NCBI RefSeq assembly: GCF_011764485.1
Contig: NZ_AP022848.1
Location: forward strand, 1-64,000
Origin: Bosea sp. ANAM02
GTDB lineage: Bacteria; Pseudomonadota; Alphaproteobacteria; Rhizobiales; Beijerinckiaceae
Direction of reading: 5' to 3'
DNA: 64,000 nucleotides
Made by a program: the position numbers and the translations under genes. Every line of letters starts with the position of its first letter. Position 1 is the first letter of the stretch. Shown one piece after another: positions 1 through 10,699 of the stretch. A model generated the notes under the pieces. It worked only from the letters and a program-made list of their open reading frames with translations, had not been told where the DNA came from and ran no database searches.

Positions 1-100
1 GGGACCGGAACCATTTTGACCAGACAAAAGCACCGGGACGACGGTCAGGAAGCGGCCGCCGAGCTCTCAGTGCGGGCATTTTCAAAGAACGGGGCGATTG

Positions 101-1621
101 ATGTTCGAGCGGCAGGATTTCGGGGACATGGTCGAGACGACGCCGGTGGTGGTGACGATCGCCGCGGAAGAGACCGCCGTGGTCCAGGGCGGGGAGGTCT
201 CGATCCAGGACGCCTGGGAGCGCGTGCGCCGGCGCCTGCGGGCGGAGCTCGGCGAGGACGTGTTCTCGAGCTGGTTCGGCCGGCTGGAGATCGCCGGCAT
301 CGTCGAGGGCGTCGCCTATCTCACCGTACCCACCCGCTTCCTGAAGAGCTGGCTCGAGGCGCATTATACCGAGCGCCTGCGGGTGAACTGCATGGCCGAG
401 CTGCCGGCACCGAACGGCGTGCTGCTCTCGGTGCGCACCGTGTCGCGCGATCCCGCCGCCCAGCCGCAGATCGAGGCTTTGCGCAGCCGCCCCGTGACCG
501 TGGCGAGCCCCGCTCCGGCCGAGGCTGGCCGTCCCGCCGCGGTCAGCCTGCCCCAGGCCGGCGAGAACGATCTCGTCGATGCCTGCGGTACCGCGCTCGA
601 CCGGCGCATGAGCTTCCAGAGCTTCGTCGTCGGCAAGTCGAACCAGCTCGCCTTCGCCGCGGCCGAGCGCATCGCCGCCGCACCCGCCGGCCAGAGCCCC
701 TATAACCCGCTCTATCTCCATGCCGGCGTCGGCCTCGGCAAGACGCATCTCCTGCAGGCGATCGCCCAGGAAGCGCGCCGCCAGGGCAAGCGCGTCGCCT
801 ATTTCACCGCCGACCGCTTCATGTACGGCTTCGTCGCGGCGCTGAAATCGCAGACGGCGCTCGCCTTCAAGGAGAAGCTGCGCGGCATCGACCTGCTCGT
901 CGTCGACGACGTTCAGTTCATCCAGGGCAAGTCGATCCAGCAGGAATTCGGCCACACGATCAACGCCTTGCTCGACGCCGGCAAGCAGATCGTCGTCGCC
1001 GGCGACCGGCTCGCAGGCGAACTGGAAGCGCTCGACGAGCGCATCCGCTCGCGGCTCGGCGGCGGGCTCGTGGTCGAAGTGGGAGAACTCGACGAGGCGT
1101 TGCGCGCGACGATCCTCTCCAGCCGCCTTGAGGCGCTGCAGACCGCGCATCCGAATTTCCAGGTCAGCCCCGATGTCGTCGCCTATGTCTCGCGCGTCGT
1201 CGCGACCAATGGCCGCGATCTCGACGGCGCCGCCAACCGCCTGCTCGCCCATGCGACGCTGTCGGGCCAGCTCGTGACGCTGGAGACGGCGGAAGCGGCG
1301 ATCCGCGACCTCGTCCGCACCCGCGAGCCGCGGCGCGTCAAGATCGAGGACATCCAGAAGCTCGTCGCGACGCGCTACAATGTCAGCCGCGCCGACATTC
1401 TCTCGGAACGCCGTACCGCGGCCGTGGTGAAGCCGCGCCAGATCGCGATGTATCTGTCGAAGGCGCTGACGCCGCGCTCGCTGCCCGAGATCGGCCGCCG
1501 TTTCGGCGGGCGCGACCACACCACGGTGCTGCACGCCGTGCGCAAGATCGAGAAGGCGATCAGCGAGGACCGCTCGCTGCATGACGAGGTCGACCTGCTG
1601 AAGCGCATGCTGCAGGAGTGA
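101..1621 (+). CDS. dnaA: Chromosomal replication initiator protein DnaA
   Basis: AAA+ ATPase that binds DnaA boxes and opens the replication origin. From the ATG at 101 it has 506 residues. It shows an N-terminal DnaA domain, Walker A GVGLGKT near residue 209, Walker B VVDDVQF near 267, and the C-terminal box-recognition signature GRDHTTV near 470. In-frame alternatives are a TTG at 98 and an ATG at 128; none has a strong ribosome site, so the start is uncertain by about ten residues. dnaN lies 334 bp downstream with a palindromic repeat between. No clear DnaA-box cluster was seen in the 100 bases upstream, so the origin may lie elsewhere. Confidence 0.97.
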   Translation: MFERQDFGDMVETTPVVVTIAAEETAVVQGGEVSIQDAWERVRRRLRAELGEDVFSSWFGRLEIAGIVEGVAYLTVPTRFLKSWLEAHYTERLRVNCMAELPAPNGVLLSVRTVSRDPAAQPQIEALRSRPVTVASPAPAEAGRPAAVSLPQAGENDLVDACGTALDRRMSFQSFVVGKSNQLAFAAAERIAAAPAGQSPYNPLYLHAGVGLGKTHLLQAIAQEARRQGKRVAYFTADRFMYGFVAALKSQTALAFKEKLRGIDLLVVDDVQFIQGKSIQQEFGHTINALLDAGKQIVVAGDRLAGELEALDERIRSRLGGGLVVEVGELDEALRATILSSRLEALQTAHPNFQVSPDVVAYVSRVVATNGRDLDGAANRLLAHATLSGQLVTLETAEAAIRDLVRTREPRRVKIEDIQKLVATRYNVSRADILSERRTAAVVKPRQIAMYLSKALTPRSLPEIGRRFGGRDHTTVLHAVRKIEKAISEDRSLHDEVDLLKRMLQE

Positions 1622-1714
1622 GCGGCCGAGAGGCGCGCTGATTTCGTCCGCGAACCCGCGGTCGTTCCGGGCAGGCCGCAGGCCAGCACCCAGAGACCAC
1701 GAACACGATGCTCT

Positions 1715-1812
1715 CCGTCATGGTCGGGCTTGTCCCGACCATCCACGCCTGAGCTGGTCGAAACTCGTGTTCAAGACGTGGATGCTCGCCACAAGGGCGA
1801 GCATGACGGCTG
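1715..1812. repeat. Palindromic intergenic repeat, copy 1 (GGTCGGG type)
   Basis: Fills much of the dnaA-dnaN gap. It opens with CCGTCATGGTCGGGC and closes with GAGCATGACGGC, so the outer arms (CCGTCAT / ATGACGG) are inverted, with internal inverted segments such as GTCGGGCTTGTCCCGAC. It belongs to the same style of element as the copies near 3.1, 4.5, 5.7 and 7.7 kb but its core differs. Short ORFs that cross it were not called as genes. Confidence 0.7.
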
Positions 1813-1955
1813 GAAGAAGATTGCGCCGTCAAATGGTTGTGGTTGCCGGAGTGGGCAGGCCTTGCGCGCCTGCCCGGCGTCCGGCAATGTCGCCGGCCAC
1901 TCATTCGGCTCGCGCAGCGATGCGCGGGCGGCCAGCGCCAGAAGACTAGACAATC

Positions 1956-3071
1956 ATGAAGGTCACGGTCGAACGTTCCACGCTGCTCAAGTCGCTCGGC
2001 CACGTCCATCGCGTGGTGGAGCGCCGCAACACGATCCCGATCCTGTCGAACCTGCTGCTCTCGGCCTCCGAGACCGGCCTGCGGCTGAAGGCGACCGATC
2101 TCGATATCGAGGTGGTGGAGACGATCCCTGCGGACGCGGCCGAGCCCGGCGCCACGACCGTTCCGGCCCATACCCTCTACGACATCGTCCGCAAGCTGCC
2201 CGACGGCGCACAGGTCTCGCTGGAGACCACCGGCGATAGCGGCCTCGTGCTGCGCTCCGGCCGCTCGCGCTTCCAGCTCCAAACCCTGCCCGAGAGCGAT
2301 TTCCCGGACATCACCGCGGGCGACATGGCGCATCGCTTCGTGCTGCCGGCCGGCGAGCTCAAGCGCCTGATCGACAAGACCCAGTTCGCGATCTCGACCG
2401 AGGAGACGCGCTACTATCTCAACGGCATCTACCTGCACACGATCGATGTCGATGGCCACCCGGTCCTGCGCGCCGTCGCGACCGACGGTCACCGTCTCGC
2501 CCGCGTCGACACCGCCGCGCCGAAGGGCTCGGTCGGCATGCCCGGCGTGATCGTGCCGCGCAAGGCGGTCGCCGAGATCCAGAAACTGCTGGAAGACGGC
2601 GAGAGCGAGGTCGCAGTCGAGCTCTCCGGCTCGAAGATCCGCGTCGCCACCGCGAGCGTCGTGCTGACCTCGAAGCTGATCGACGGCACCTTCCCGGACT
2701 ACCAGCGCGTCATTCCCAGCGGCAACGACAAGCGCCTGACCGTCGACAAGGGCGATTTCGCCGCGTCGGTCGACCGCGTCTCGACGATCTCGTCGGAGCG
2801 CGGCCGCGCCGTGAAGCTCTCGATGGCGGATGGGCGCATGACGCTCTCCGTCACAAACCCGGATTCGGGCTCGGCGACCGAGGAGATCGAGGTCGATTAC
2901 GAGGCGAGCCCGCTCGATATCGGCTTCAACGCCCGCTACCTGATGGATATCGCCGCGCAGCTCGACGGCGACACCGCCCTGCTCAAGCTCGCCGATCCGG
3001 GGTCGCCGACCGTGATCCAGGATCGCGAAGGGGCCTCCGCGCTCTATGTGCTGATGCCGATGCGCGTCTGA
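1956..3071 (+). CDS. dnaN: DNA polymerase III beta subunit (sliding clamp)
   Basis: Processivity clamp that encircles DNA and tethers the replicative polymerase. It has 371 residues, the usual length, starting MKVTVERSTLLKSLGHV and ending with the clamp-type C terminus LYVLMPMRV. The three clamp domains follow one another across the whole length. Its place directly after dnaA and before recF is the common bacterial order. The long antisense ORF over this gene is a codon-bias shadow. Confidence 0.97.
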   Translation: MKVTVERSTLLKSLGHVHRVVERRNTIPILSNLLLSASETGLRLKATDLDIEVVETIPADAAEPGATTVPAHTLYDIVRKLPDGAQVSLETTGDSGLVLRSGRSRFQLQTLPESDFPDITAGDMAHRFVLPAGELKRLIDKTQFAISTEETRYYLNGIYLHTIDVDGHPVLRAVATDGHRLARVDTAAPKGSVGMPGVIVPRKAVAEIQKLLEDGESEVAVELSGSKIRVATASVVLTSKLIDGTFPDYQRVIPSGNDKRLTVDKGDFAASVDRVSTISSERGRAVKLSMADGRMTLSVTNPDSGSATEEIEVDYEASPLDIGFNARYLMDIAAQLDGDTALLKLADPGSPTVIQDREGASALYVLMPMRV

Positions 3072-3104
3072 TCGGGCGCATCTGTCGTTCTCTGACGGAA
3101 CTCT

Positions 3105-3256
3105 GCCGTCATTCCGGGGCAAGCGCACAGCGCTTGAGCCCGGAACCCAGAACCGCTGACGCTAGCGGAGAGGGCGGTAAGGAGTCAGCATTTTCATCGG
3201 AGGGCATCGGTTCTGGGTTCCGGGCTCGTGCCTTCGGCCCGCCCCGGAATGACGGC
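3105..3256. repeat. Palindromic intergenic repeat, copy 2 (CCGGGGC type)
   Basis: Between dnaN and recF. The left arm begins GCCGTCATTCCGGGGC and the right arm ends GCCCCGGAATGACGGC, a perfect 16-base inverted match. Inner arms also pair (AACCCAGAACC with GGTTCTGGGTT). The whole can fold into one long cruciform. Two short ORFs on opposite strands lie inside the repeat and are artefacts of it. Confidence 0.85.
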
Positions 3257-3318
3257 GGAGGTTCCGCCAAGACCGTAACGCGGCCGGATCGCATCGGCCC
3301 GGAGGAGTTGTCCGTTCC

Positions 3319-4446
3319 GTGACGGCCGTTGCGCGCCTGATCCTGCAGGACTTCCGTTCCTACGAGGCCCTCGATCTCCCGGTCGAGGGCCAGATCGTTG
3401 CGCTGGCGGGCGAGAACGGAGCCGGCAAGACCAATATCCTCGAAGCGCTCTCGCTGTTCACGCCGGGGCGGGGCTTACGCCGCGCCGAGATCACGGCGAT
3501 GGCCCGGCAGGGCGGCGACGGCTCCTTCGCCGCCTCGATCACGCTCGCCGACGAGGCGGGCCGGCTCGGCATCGGGCTGGGACCGCTCGACCCGGAAGGG
3601 CGCCGGCCAAGGCTCGCCCGCATCGACGGCGCCACTGTCGGCTCGGCGCTTGCCTTCAGCGATTATCTGCGCGTGGTCTGGCTGACGCCCGATCTCGACG
3701 GGCTGTTCCGGAGCGCTGCCGGCGACCGGCGCCGCTTCCTCGACCGGCTCGTGCTGGCGATCGACCCGAGCCATGCCGCGCGCTCGAACGCGCTGGAACG
3801 TGCCTTGCGCTCGCGCAACCGCATCCTCGAGGAGAGCCCCCATCAGAGCCAATGGCTCGACGCGGTCGAGCGCGAGGTCGCCGAGCTCGGCGTCGCGGTC
3901 GCGGCAGCCCGGGCCGAGACCGTGGCGCGGCTCTCCGCCATCATCGCCGAGACGCGCGACGAGACCTCGCCCTTCCCCTTCGCCGATATCGCGCTCTCCG
4001 GCGAGATCGACGCGCTGGTCGCGCGCCTGCCGGCTGTCGATGCCGAGGACGCCTATCGCGACCTGCTGCGCCAGGGCCGCCAGCGCGACCGCGCAGCCGG
4101 GCGCACGCTCGCGGGGCCACAGGCCTCCGATCTGGAGGTCCGGCACGGACCGAAGGACATACCCGCAGGCCAGGGCTCGACCGGCGAGCAGAAGGCGCTC
4201 TTGATCGGGCTCGTCCTCGCCCATGCCAGGCTGGTCGCGGCGATGAGCGGCATCGCCCCGCTCGTTCTGCTCGACGAGATCGCCGCCCATCTCGATCCGC
4301 GTCGGCGTGGGGCGCTCTACGAGGGGCTGACCGGGCTCGGCTGCCAGGTCTGGATGACCGGGGCCGACGCCGCCCTGTTCGGCGACCTGCCGGCCGGCGC
4401 GCAGCGCTTCGCGGTCACGCCGGGGCGGATCGATCCGCTCGATTGA
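3319..4446 (+). CDS. recF: DNA replication and repair protein RecF
   Basis: SMC-like ABC ATPase that helps load RecA at gaps behind stalled forks. It has 375 residues from a GTG at 3319, which is preceded by the ribosome site GGAGGAG at 3301. Walker A GENGAGKTN lies near residue 30, the signature-containing segment around residues 285-290 (STGEQKALL), and Walker B VLLDEIAAHLD near 314. The family length is about 360-390. It sits in the usual dnaA-dnaN-recF order. Confidence 0.96.
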   Translation: MTAVARLILQDFRSYEALDLPVEGQIVALAGENGAGKTNILEALSLFTPGRGLRRAEITAMARQGGDGSFAASITLADEAGRLGIGLGPLDPEGRRPRLARIDGATVGSALAFSDYLRVVWLTPDLDGLFRSAAGDRRRFLDRLVLAIDPSHAARSNALERALRSRNRILEESPHQSQWLDAVEREVAELGVAVAAARAETVARLSAIIAETRDETSPFPFADIALSGEIDALVARLPAVDAEDAYRDLLRQGRQRDRAAGRTLAGPQASDLEVRHGPKDIPAGQGSTGEQKALLIGLVLAHARLVAAMSGIAPLVLLDEIAAHLDPRRRGALYEGLTGLGCQVWMTGADAALFGDLPAGAQRFAVTPGRIDPLD

Positions 4447-4524
4447 TCGGTCAGGCCACGGCTTGCGATGGGACGGAACCAGCCTGTTGCTGCTAAACTC
4501 TGCCGGATTTTACGCGGGAACCAC

Positions 4525-4624
4525 GCCGTCATCCCGGACGGAGCGAAGCGGAGATCCGGGATCCAGGCCTGAGCCTTCTTCGGAAGTGCTCCGGCATGGA
4601 TCCCGGGTCAAGCCCGGGATGACG
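4525..4624. repeat. Palindromic intergenic repeat, copy 3 (CCCGGAC type)
   Basis: Between recF and the lysE-like gene. It starts GCCGTCATCCCGGACG and ends AGCCCGGGATGACG, with the inner pair GATCCGGGATCC / GGATCCCGGGTC. Copy 4 at 5666 is closely similar over most of its length (for example GCGGAGATCCGGGATCCA in both). Confidence 0.85.
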
Positions 4625-4672
4625 ATGTGGTTCCGCGCAGAATCAGCACGCTCCAGATATTGGGAGTCCCGC

Positions 4673-5287
4673 ATGGACATCGCCAGCCTTGCCCTGTTCG
4701 CCGGCGTTTATTTCCTCGCCGTCGCCTCGCCCGGCCCGGCGATCGCGGCCCTGGTCGCGCGCTCGCTGTCCTCGGGTTTCCGGCGTTCGCTGCCCTTCCT
4801 CGCCGGCATCGTCGCGGGCGATCTCGTCTGGTTCACGCTCACGGCGCTGGGCCTGAGCGTGCTGATGCAGAGCTTCCACGGCGTCTTCGTCGCGATCAAA
4901 TATGCCGGCTGCGCCTATCTGCTCTATCTCACCTGGAAGGCCTGGACAGCTCCGGCCGAGGCACCGAAGCCGTCGACCGCCGCGCGCGGCGAAGGCATGC
5001 GCCTTTTCCTCGGCGGCATCGCGCTGACGCTCGGCAATCCCAAGGTCATGGTCTTCTTCCTGTCGATCCTGCCGCTGGTCATCGATCTCAACGCGATGAG
5101 CACGCTCGCCTTCGTCGAGGTCGCCGCGCTGATCGCCCCGATCATCACGGGGACGCTGATGGCCTATGCCTATGCGGCCGACCGGGCGCGGCGGCTCGTC
5201 GCGAGCCCGCGCGCGATGCGCTGGATCAACCGCGCGACCGGCGGCGTGATGGCGGGCGCTGCCGCCGCGATCGCGACGCGGAGCTGA
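4673..5287 (+). CDS. LysE/RhtB-family amino-acid exporter
   Basis: Inner-membrane exporter of the LysE/RhtB superfamily. From the ATG at 4673 it has 204 residues, the usual length, with about six hydrophobic segments and the early family pattern PGPAIAALVARSLSSGFRRS. The frame stays open upstream to 4463, but that part crosses palindromic repeat copy 3, so the later start is preferred. The exported amino acid cannot be told from the sequence. It is an accessory gene within the dnaA-gyrB block. Confidence 0.88.
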   Translation: MDIASLALFAGVYFLAVASPGPAIAALVARSLSSGFRRSLPFLAGIVAGDLVWFTLTALGLSVLMQSFHGVFVAIKYAGCAYLLYLTWKAWTAPAEAPKPSTAARGEGMRLFLGGIALTLGNPKVMVFFLSILPLVIDLNAMSTLAFVEVAALIAPIITGTLMAYAYAADRARRLVASPRAMRWINRATGGVMAGAAAAIATRS

Positions 5288-5293
5288 ACGGTC

Positions 5294-5647
5294 TTGGCGC
5301 TGGCGGCGGGACTCATCGATCTCGGCTTCGCGCTGTTCCATGCCGCGTTCCGAAAGCTGTTCGGCTGGCCGGAGCGGCTCGCGCCCTCGGGCAGCCTGAA
5401 CACGGCGATCACGCAGACGCTCAACGCGATGCTGATCTTCGTCTTCCTCGCCTATGGCGCGACCCTGATCTGGCAGGCCGGGCAGGGCAATGTGCATCCC
5501 GTTCTGCCGTTGGTGGGGGCCGCCTTCTGGGGCTTACGGCTTACGCTGCAATTCATCTGGTTCGACCTCAAACCCTGGCCGTCGAAGCTGATCGCGGCAG
5601 TTTTCGCGGTGACCGCGGTGGTTCATCTGCTGGCCATCAGCATCTGA
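5294..5647 (+). CDS. Small membrane protein of unknown function
   Basis: I do not recognise a named family. The 117-residue product has hydrophobic segments near residues 36-58, 68-88 and 99-117, and a charged amphipathic N terminus. The start is a TTG at 5294, six bases after the lysE-like stop, which suggests co-transcription with that gene. A soluble domain is absent, so a role as a small inner-membrane protein is all that can be said. Confidence 0.6.
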   Translation: MALAAGLIDLGFALFHAAFRKLFGWPERLAPSGSLNTAITQTLNAMLIFVFLAYGATLIWQAGQGNVHPVLPLVGAAFWGLRLTLQFIWFDLKPWPSKLIAAVFAVTAVVHLLAISI

Positions 5648-5665
5648 AACCCGTCAAACCTCCGC

Positions 5666-5766
5666 GCCGTCATCCCGGACGCAGCGCAGCGGAGATCCGG
5701 GATCCATGCCTGAACCTCGATCGGCAGCGTTCCGGAATGGATCCCGGGTCAGGCCCGGGATGGCCG
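5666..5766. repeat. Palindromic intergenic repeat, copy 4 (CCCGGAC type)
   Basis: Lies just before recQ. It begins GCCGTCATCCCGGACG and ends with CCCGGGATGGCCGC, a slightly decayed right arm where copy 3 has GGGATGACG. Inner arms GGATCCATGCC and GGATCCCGGG resemble copy 3. Confidence 0.85.
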
Positions 5767-5847
5767 CGTGTTTCCGAGGGACATCGATACAGGCCTTGGG
5801 CTCTAAAGGCTGGCCAAGCGCCGCCGGCTGCGGCACACCCCTTGTCC

Positions 5848-7686
5848 ATGTCGCCATCCCGCGAATCAGACGCCCGCGCGATTCTCAAATCGGTCTGGGG
5901 CTATGACGATTTCCGCCCCGGCCAGTGGGAGGTGATCGCGGCCGCGCTCGCCGGCGAGGATGTCTTCGCGGTGATGCCGACCGGCTCCGGCAAGTCGATG
6001 TGCTACCAGCTCCCGGCGCTGGTCGCGGGCGGACTGACGCTGGTCGTCTCGCCGCTGATCGCCCTGATGCGCGACCAGGTCGGCCAGCTCGTCCGGGCCG
6101 GCGTCCCGGCCGCCTCGCTCAACTCGATGAATACCGAGGACGAGGCGGCGCAGGCCTGGGACAAGCTGAATTCCGGCGATTTGCGCCTGCTCTTCGTCTC
6201 GCCCGAGCGTCTGGCGGGCGAGGGCCTGGTGTCGCGTCTGAAGCGCCTCGGCGTGACCCGGCTCGCCATCGACGAGGCGCATTGCGTCTCGCAATGGGGG
6301 CATGATTTCCGCCCGGAATATCGTCTCCTCGCCAAGACGCGCGAGGCTTTGGGCGGCGTGCCCGTCACGGCGCTGACCGCCACCGCCGACCGGCAGACCC
6401 AGGCCGATATCGCCCAGCAATTGTTCCCGCAGCCGCCGCGGATGGTGGTGCATTCCTTCGACCGGCCGAACCTGAAGCTCGCCTTCGCGCCGAAGGAGCA
6501 GCCGCGCCGCCAGATCGACGATTTCCTGCGCCGCCACCGCAACGGCTCCGGCATCGTCTACTGCTCGTCGCGCAGCAAGACCGAGCGCCTCGCCACGGCA
6601 CTCAGCGAGAAGGGCTGGAACGCCCTGCCCTATCATGCCGGGCTCGAACAGGAGACGCGCAACCGCAACCAGGACATCTTCCTGCAGGAGGACGGCGTCG
6701 TCGTCTGCGCCACCATCGCCTTCGGCATGGGCATCAACAAGCCGGATGTCCGCTTCGTCGTCCATGCCGACATGCCCGGCTCGATCGAGGGCTATTACCA
6801 GGAGATCGGCCGCGCCGGGCGCGACGGGCTGCCCGCGGATACGTTGACCCTCTACGGCGTCGACGACATGTCGCTCCGGCGCCGCCAGATCGACGAGAAG
6901 CAGATCGACGACGAGCGCCGGCGCATCGAGCACAAGCGCCTCAACGCGATGATCGATCTCTGCGAGAACGCTTTGTGCCGGCGCAGCGCGCTGCTCGCCT
7001 ATTTCGGCGAGGAGACGCCGCCCTGCCGGCATGGCAACGCGCCGTTCCGCTGCGATCTCTGCGGCACCGAGGCGCCGGCCCTGCAGGACGCGACGCTCGA
7101 TGCGCGCAAGCTGCTCTCGGCAGTGATCCGCTCCGGCGAGCGCTTCGGCGCCGGCCATCTCGCCGATATCCTCACCGGGACCACGACCGAGGTCATCCGC
7201 CGCCAGAACCATGACGGCCTGAAGACTTTCGGCGTCGGCGCCGACAAGCCGAAGGCCGCCTGGATGGGGCTGACGCGCAAGCTCTTCGCGGCCGGCGCGC
7301 TCGCCGAGGCCAGCGTCGAGCATGGCGGCTTCCGCCTGACGCCCAAGGGCGAGGACATCCTGTTCGGCCGCGAGGAGATCGCGCTCAGGGCCGATCCCTT
7401 CGCGGAGCGGCGCTCCCGCCGTTCCGAGCGCGATGCGGCCCGCGCCGACGGGCTCGACGAGGGCACGGCCGGCCTGTTCGAGCATCTGCGCAAGCTCCGG
7501 CTCCAGATCGCCCGCGAGGAGGGCGTCGCGGCCTATATCATCTTCACCGACCGGACCCTGATCGCGATGGCGCGCGAGCGGCCGCTCGGGCTGGAGGAGA
7601 TGCGGGCGATCGAAGGCGTCGGCGAGCGCAAGCTCGCGCAGTACGGCGAGGCCTTCGTCGAGGCGATCTCGGAGTTCCGGGGGTAG
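5848..7686 (+). CDS. recQ: ATP-dependent DNA helicase RecQ
   Basis: 3'-5' superfamily-2 helicase of recombination and fork repair. It has 612 residues from the ATG at 5848; the frame is open far upstream through the lysE-like gene, but the homologous sequence begins here. Walker A MPTGSGKSMCYQLPAL lies near residue 47, the DEAH box DEAHCVSQWGHDFRPEY near 143, the RecQ-Ct zinc site (cysteines around residues 376, 393, 400 and 403), and a C-terminal HRDC domain over roughly the last 80 residues. Confidence 0.96.
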   Translation: MSPSRESDARAILKSVWGYDDFRPGQWEVIAAALAGEDVFAVMPTGSGKSMCYQLPALVAGGLTLVVSPLIALMRDQVGQLVRAGVPAASLNSMNTEDEAAQAWDKLNSGDLRLLFVSPERLAGEGLVSRLKRLGVTRLAIDEAHCVSQWGHDFRPEYRLLAKTREALGGVPVTALTATADRQTQADIAQQLFPQPPRMVVHSFDRPNLKLAFAPKEQPRRQIDDFLRRHRNGSGIVYCSSRSKTERLATALSEKGWNALPYHAGLEQETRNRNQDIFLQEDGVVVCATIAFGMGINKPDVRFVVHADMPGSIEGYYQEIGRAGRDGLPADTLTLYGVDDMSLRRRQIDEKQIDDERRRIEHKRLNAMIDLCENALCRRSALLAYFGEETPPCRHGNAPFRCDLCGTEAPALQDATLDARKLLSAVIRSGERFGAGHLADILTGTTTEVIRRQNHDGLKTFGVGADKPKAAWMGLTRKLFAAGALAEASVEHGGFRLTPKGEDILFGREEIALRADPFAERRSRRSERDAARADGLDEGTAGLFEHLRKLRLQIAREEGVAAYIIFTDRTLIAMARERPLGLEEMRAIEGVGERKLAQYGEAFVEAISEFRG

Positions 7687-7703
7687 GCGGGCTGCCTTCT
7701 GCA

Positions 7704-7811
7704 GCCGTCATTCTCGGGCGCAGCGAAGCGCAGACCCGAGAATCTCGCCCCGGAAGGAGACCGGAGCCTCCATCGGCATGAGATGCTCGGGTCAAGCCCG
7801 AGCATGACGGC
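7704..7811. repeat. Palindromic intergenic repeat, copy 5 (CTCGGGC type)
   Basis: Between recQ and gyrB. It opens GCCGTCATTCTCGGGCGC and closes GCCCGAGCATGACGGC, with the middle GCGAAGCG shared with copy 3. This is the last copy I could see going right; none was noticed from gyrB to the window end. Confidence 0.8.
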
Positions 7812-7869
7812 AAGCTGGGAAGACGGCGACAGAACACGCCTCCACGCGCACGCACGCGTAGGCGCGTGA

Positions 7870-10389
<2,520 letters not shown>

Positions 10390-10403
10390 CCGTCATCGCA
10401 TGA

Positions 10404-10472
10404 TGTTATTTCACAGTAAAGAGTGACTCTACACAGTAGAACCGTGACTCGATGATCACAGAACCATGACTC
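10404..10472. repeat. Transposon end with three tandem TnsB-site-like motifs
   Basis: The motif CACAG, 4-7 spacer bases, then (G/A)TGACTC occurs at 10412-10429, 10432-10450 and 10457-10472, all in the same direction starting just inside a terminal TGT at 10404. Tn7-type ends carry several transposase-binding sites of about 20 bp in this arrangement. A fourth, weaker match may lie near 10513. The function is inferred from the layout. Confidence 0.65.
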
Positions 10473-10699
10473 AAGCCGATGCTCAACCCCTTCAATCGGC
10501 GAAGGTTAAATTGCGACAACCATGGGATCGAGTGGGCGGCGAAAATTATCCAACGCATAGTTCAGCGGAGGCCGGGGAAACCCTTCGGACTCCGCTTTTT
10601 TGATTGGAGAGCTTGCTGCGTTTGCGAATCTTCGATTGCTCAGCAAAACCGCTAGCAATTGGCGAAGCGGGCGTTGTTGATGTTCCTAAGGTACAGGGT
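10473..10699. other. Non-coding stretch inside the transposon end
   Basis: No convincing gene. The stretch lies between the end repeats and the 3' end of the nuclease-like gene on the - strand. A short + strand ORF at 10604-10831 runs into that gene and was not accepted. Confidence 0.5.

Noticed and set aside
1..100. Possible oriC upstream of dnaA
   Set aside because: No DnaA-box cluster or AT-rich unwinding region seen; only about 100 bases are available.
3109..3322. Two opposite-strand ORFs of about 61 residues between dnaN and recF
   Set aside because: They are translations of palindromic repeat copy 2.
4627..5847. 407-codon upstream extension of recQ
   Set aside because: It overlaps the lysE-like gene, the small membrane protein gene and two palindromic repeats; homology to RecQ starts at the ATG at 5848.
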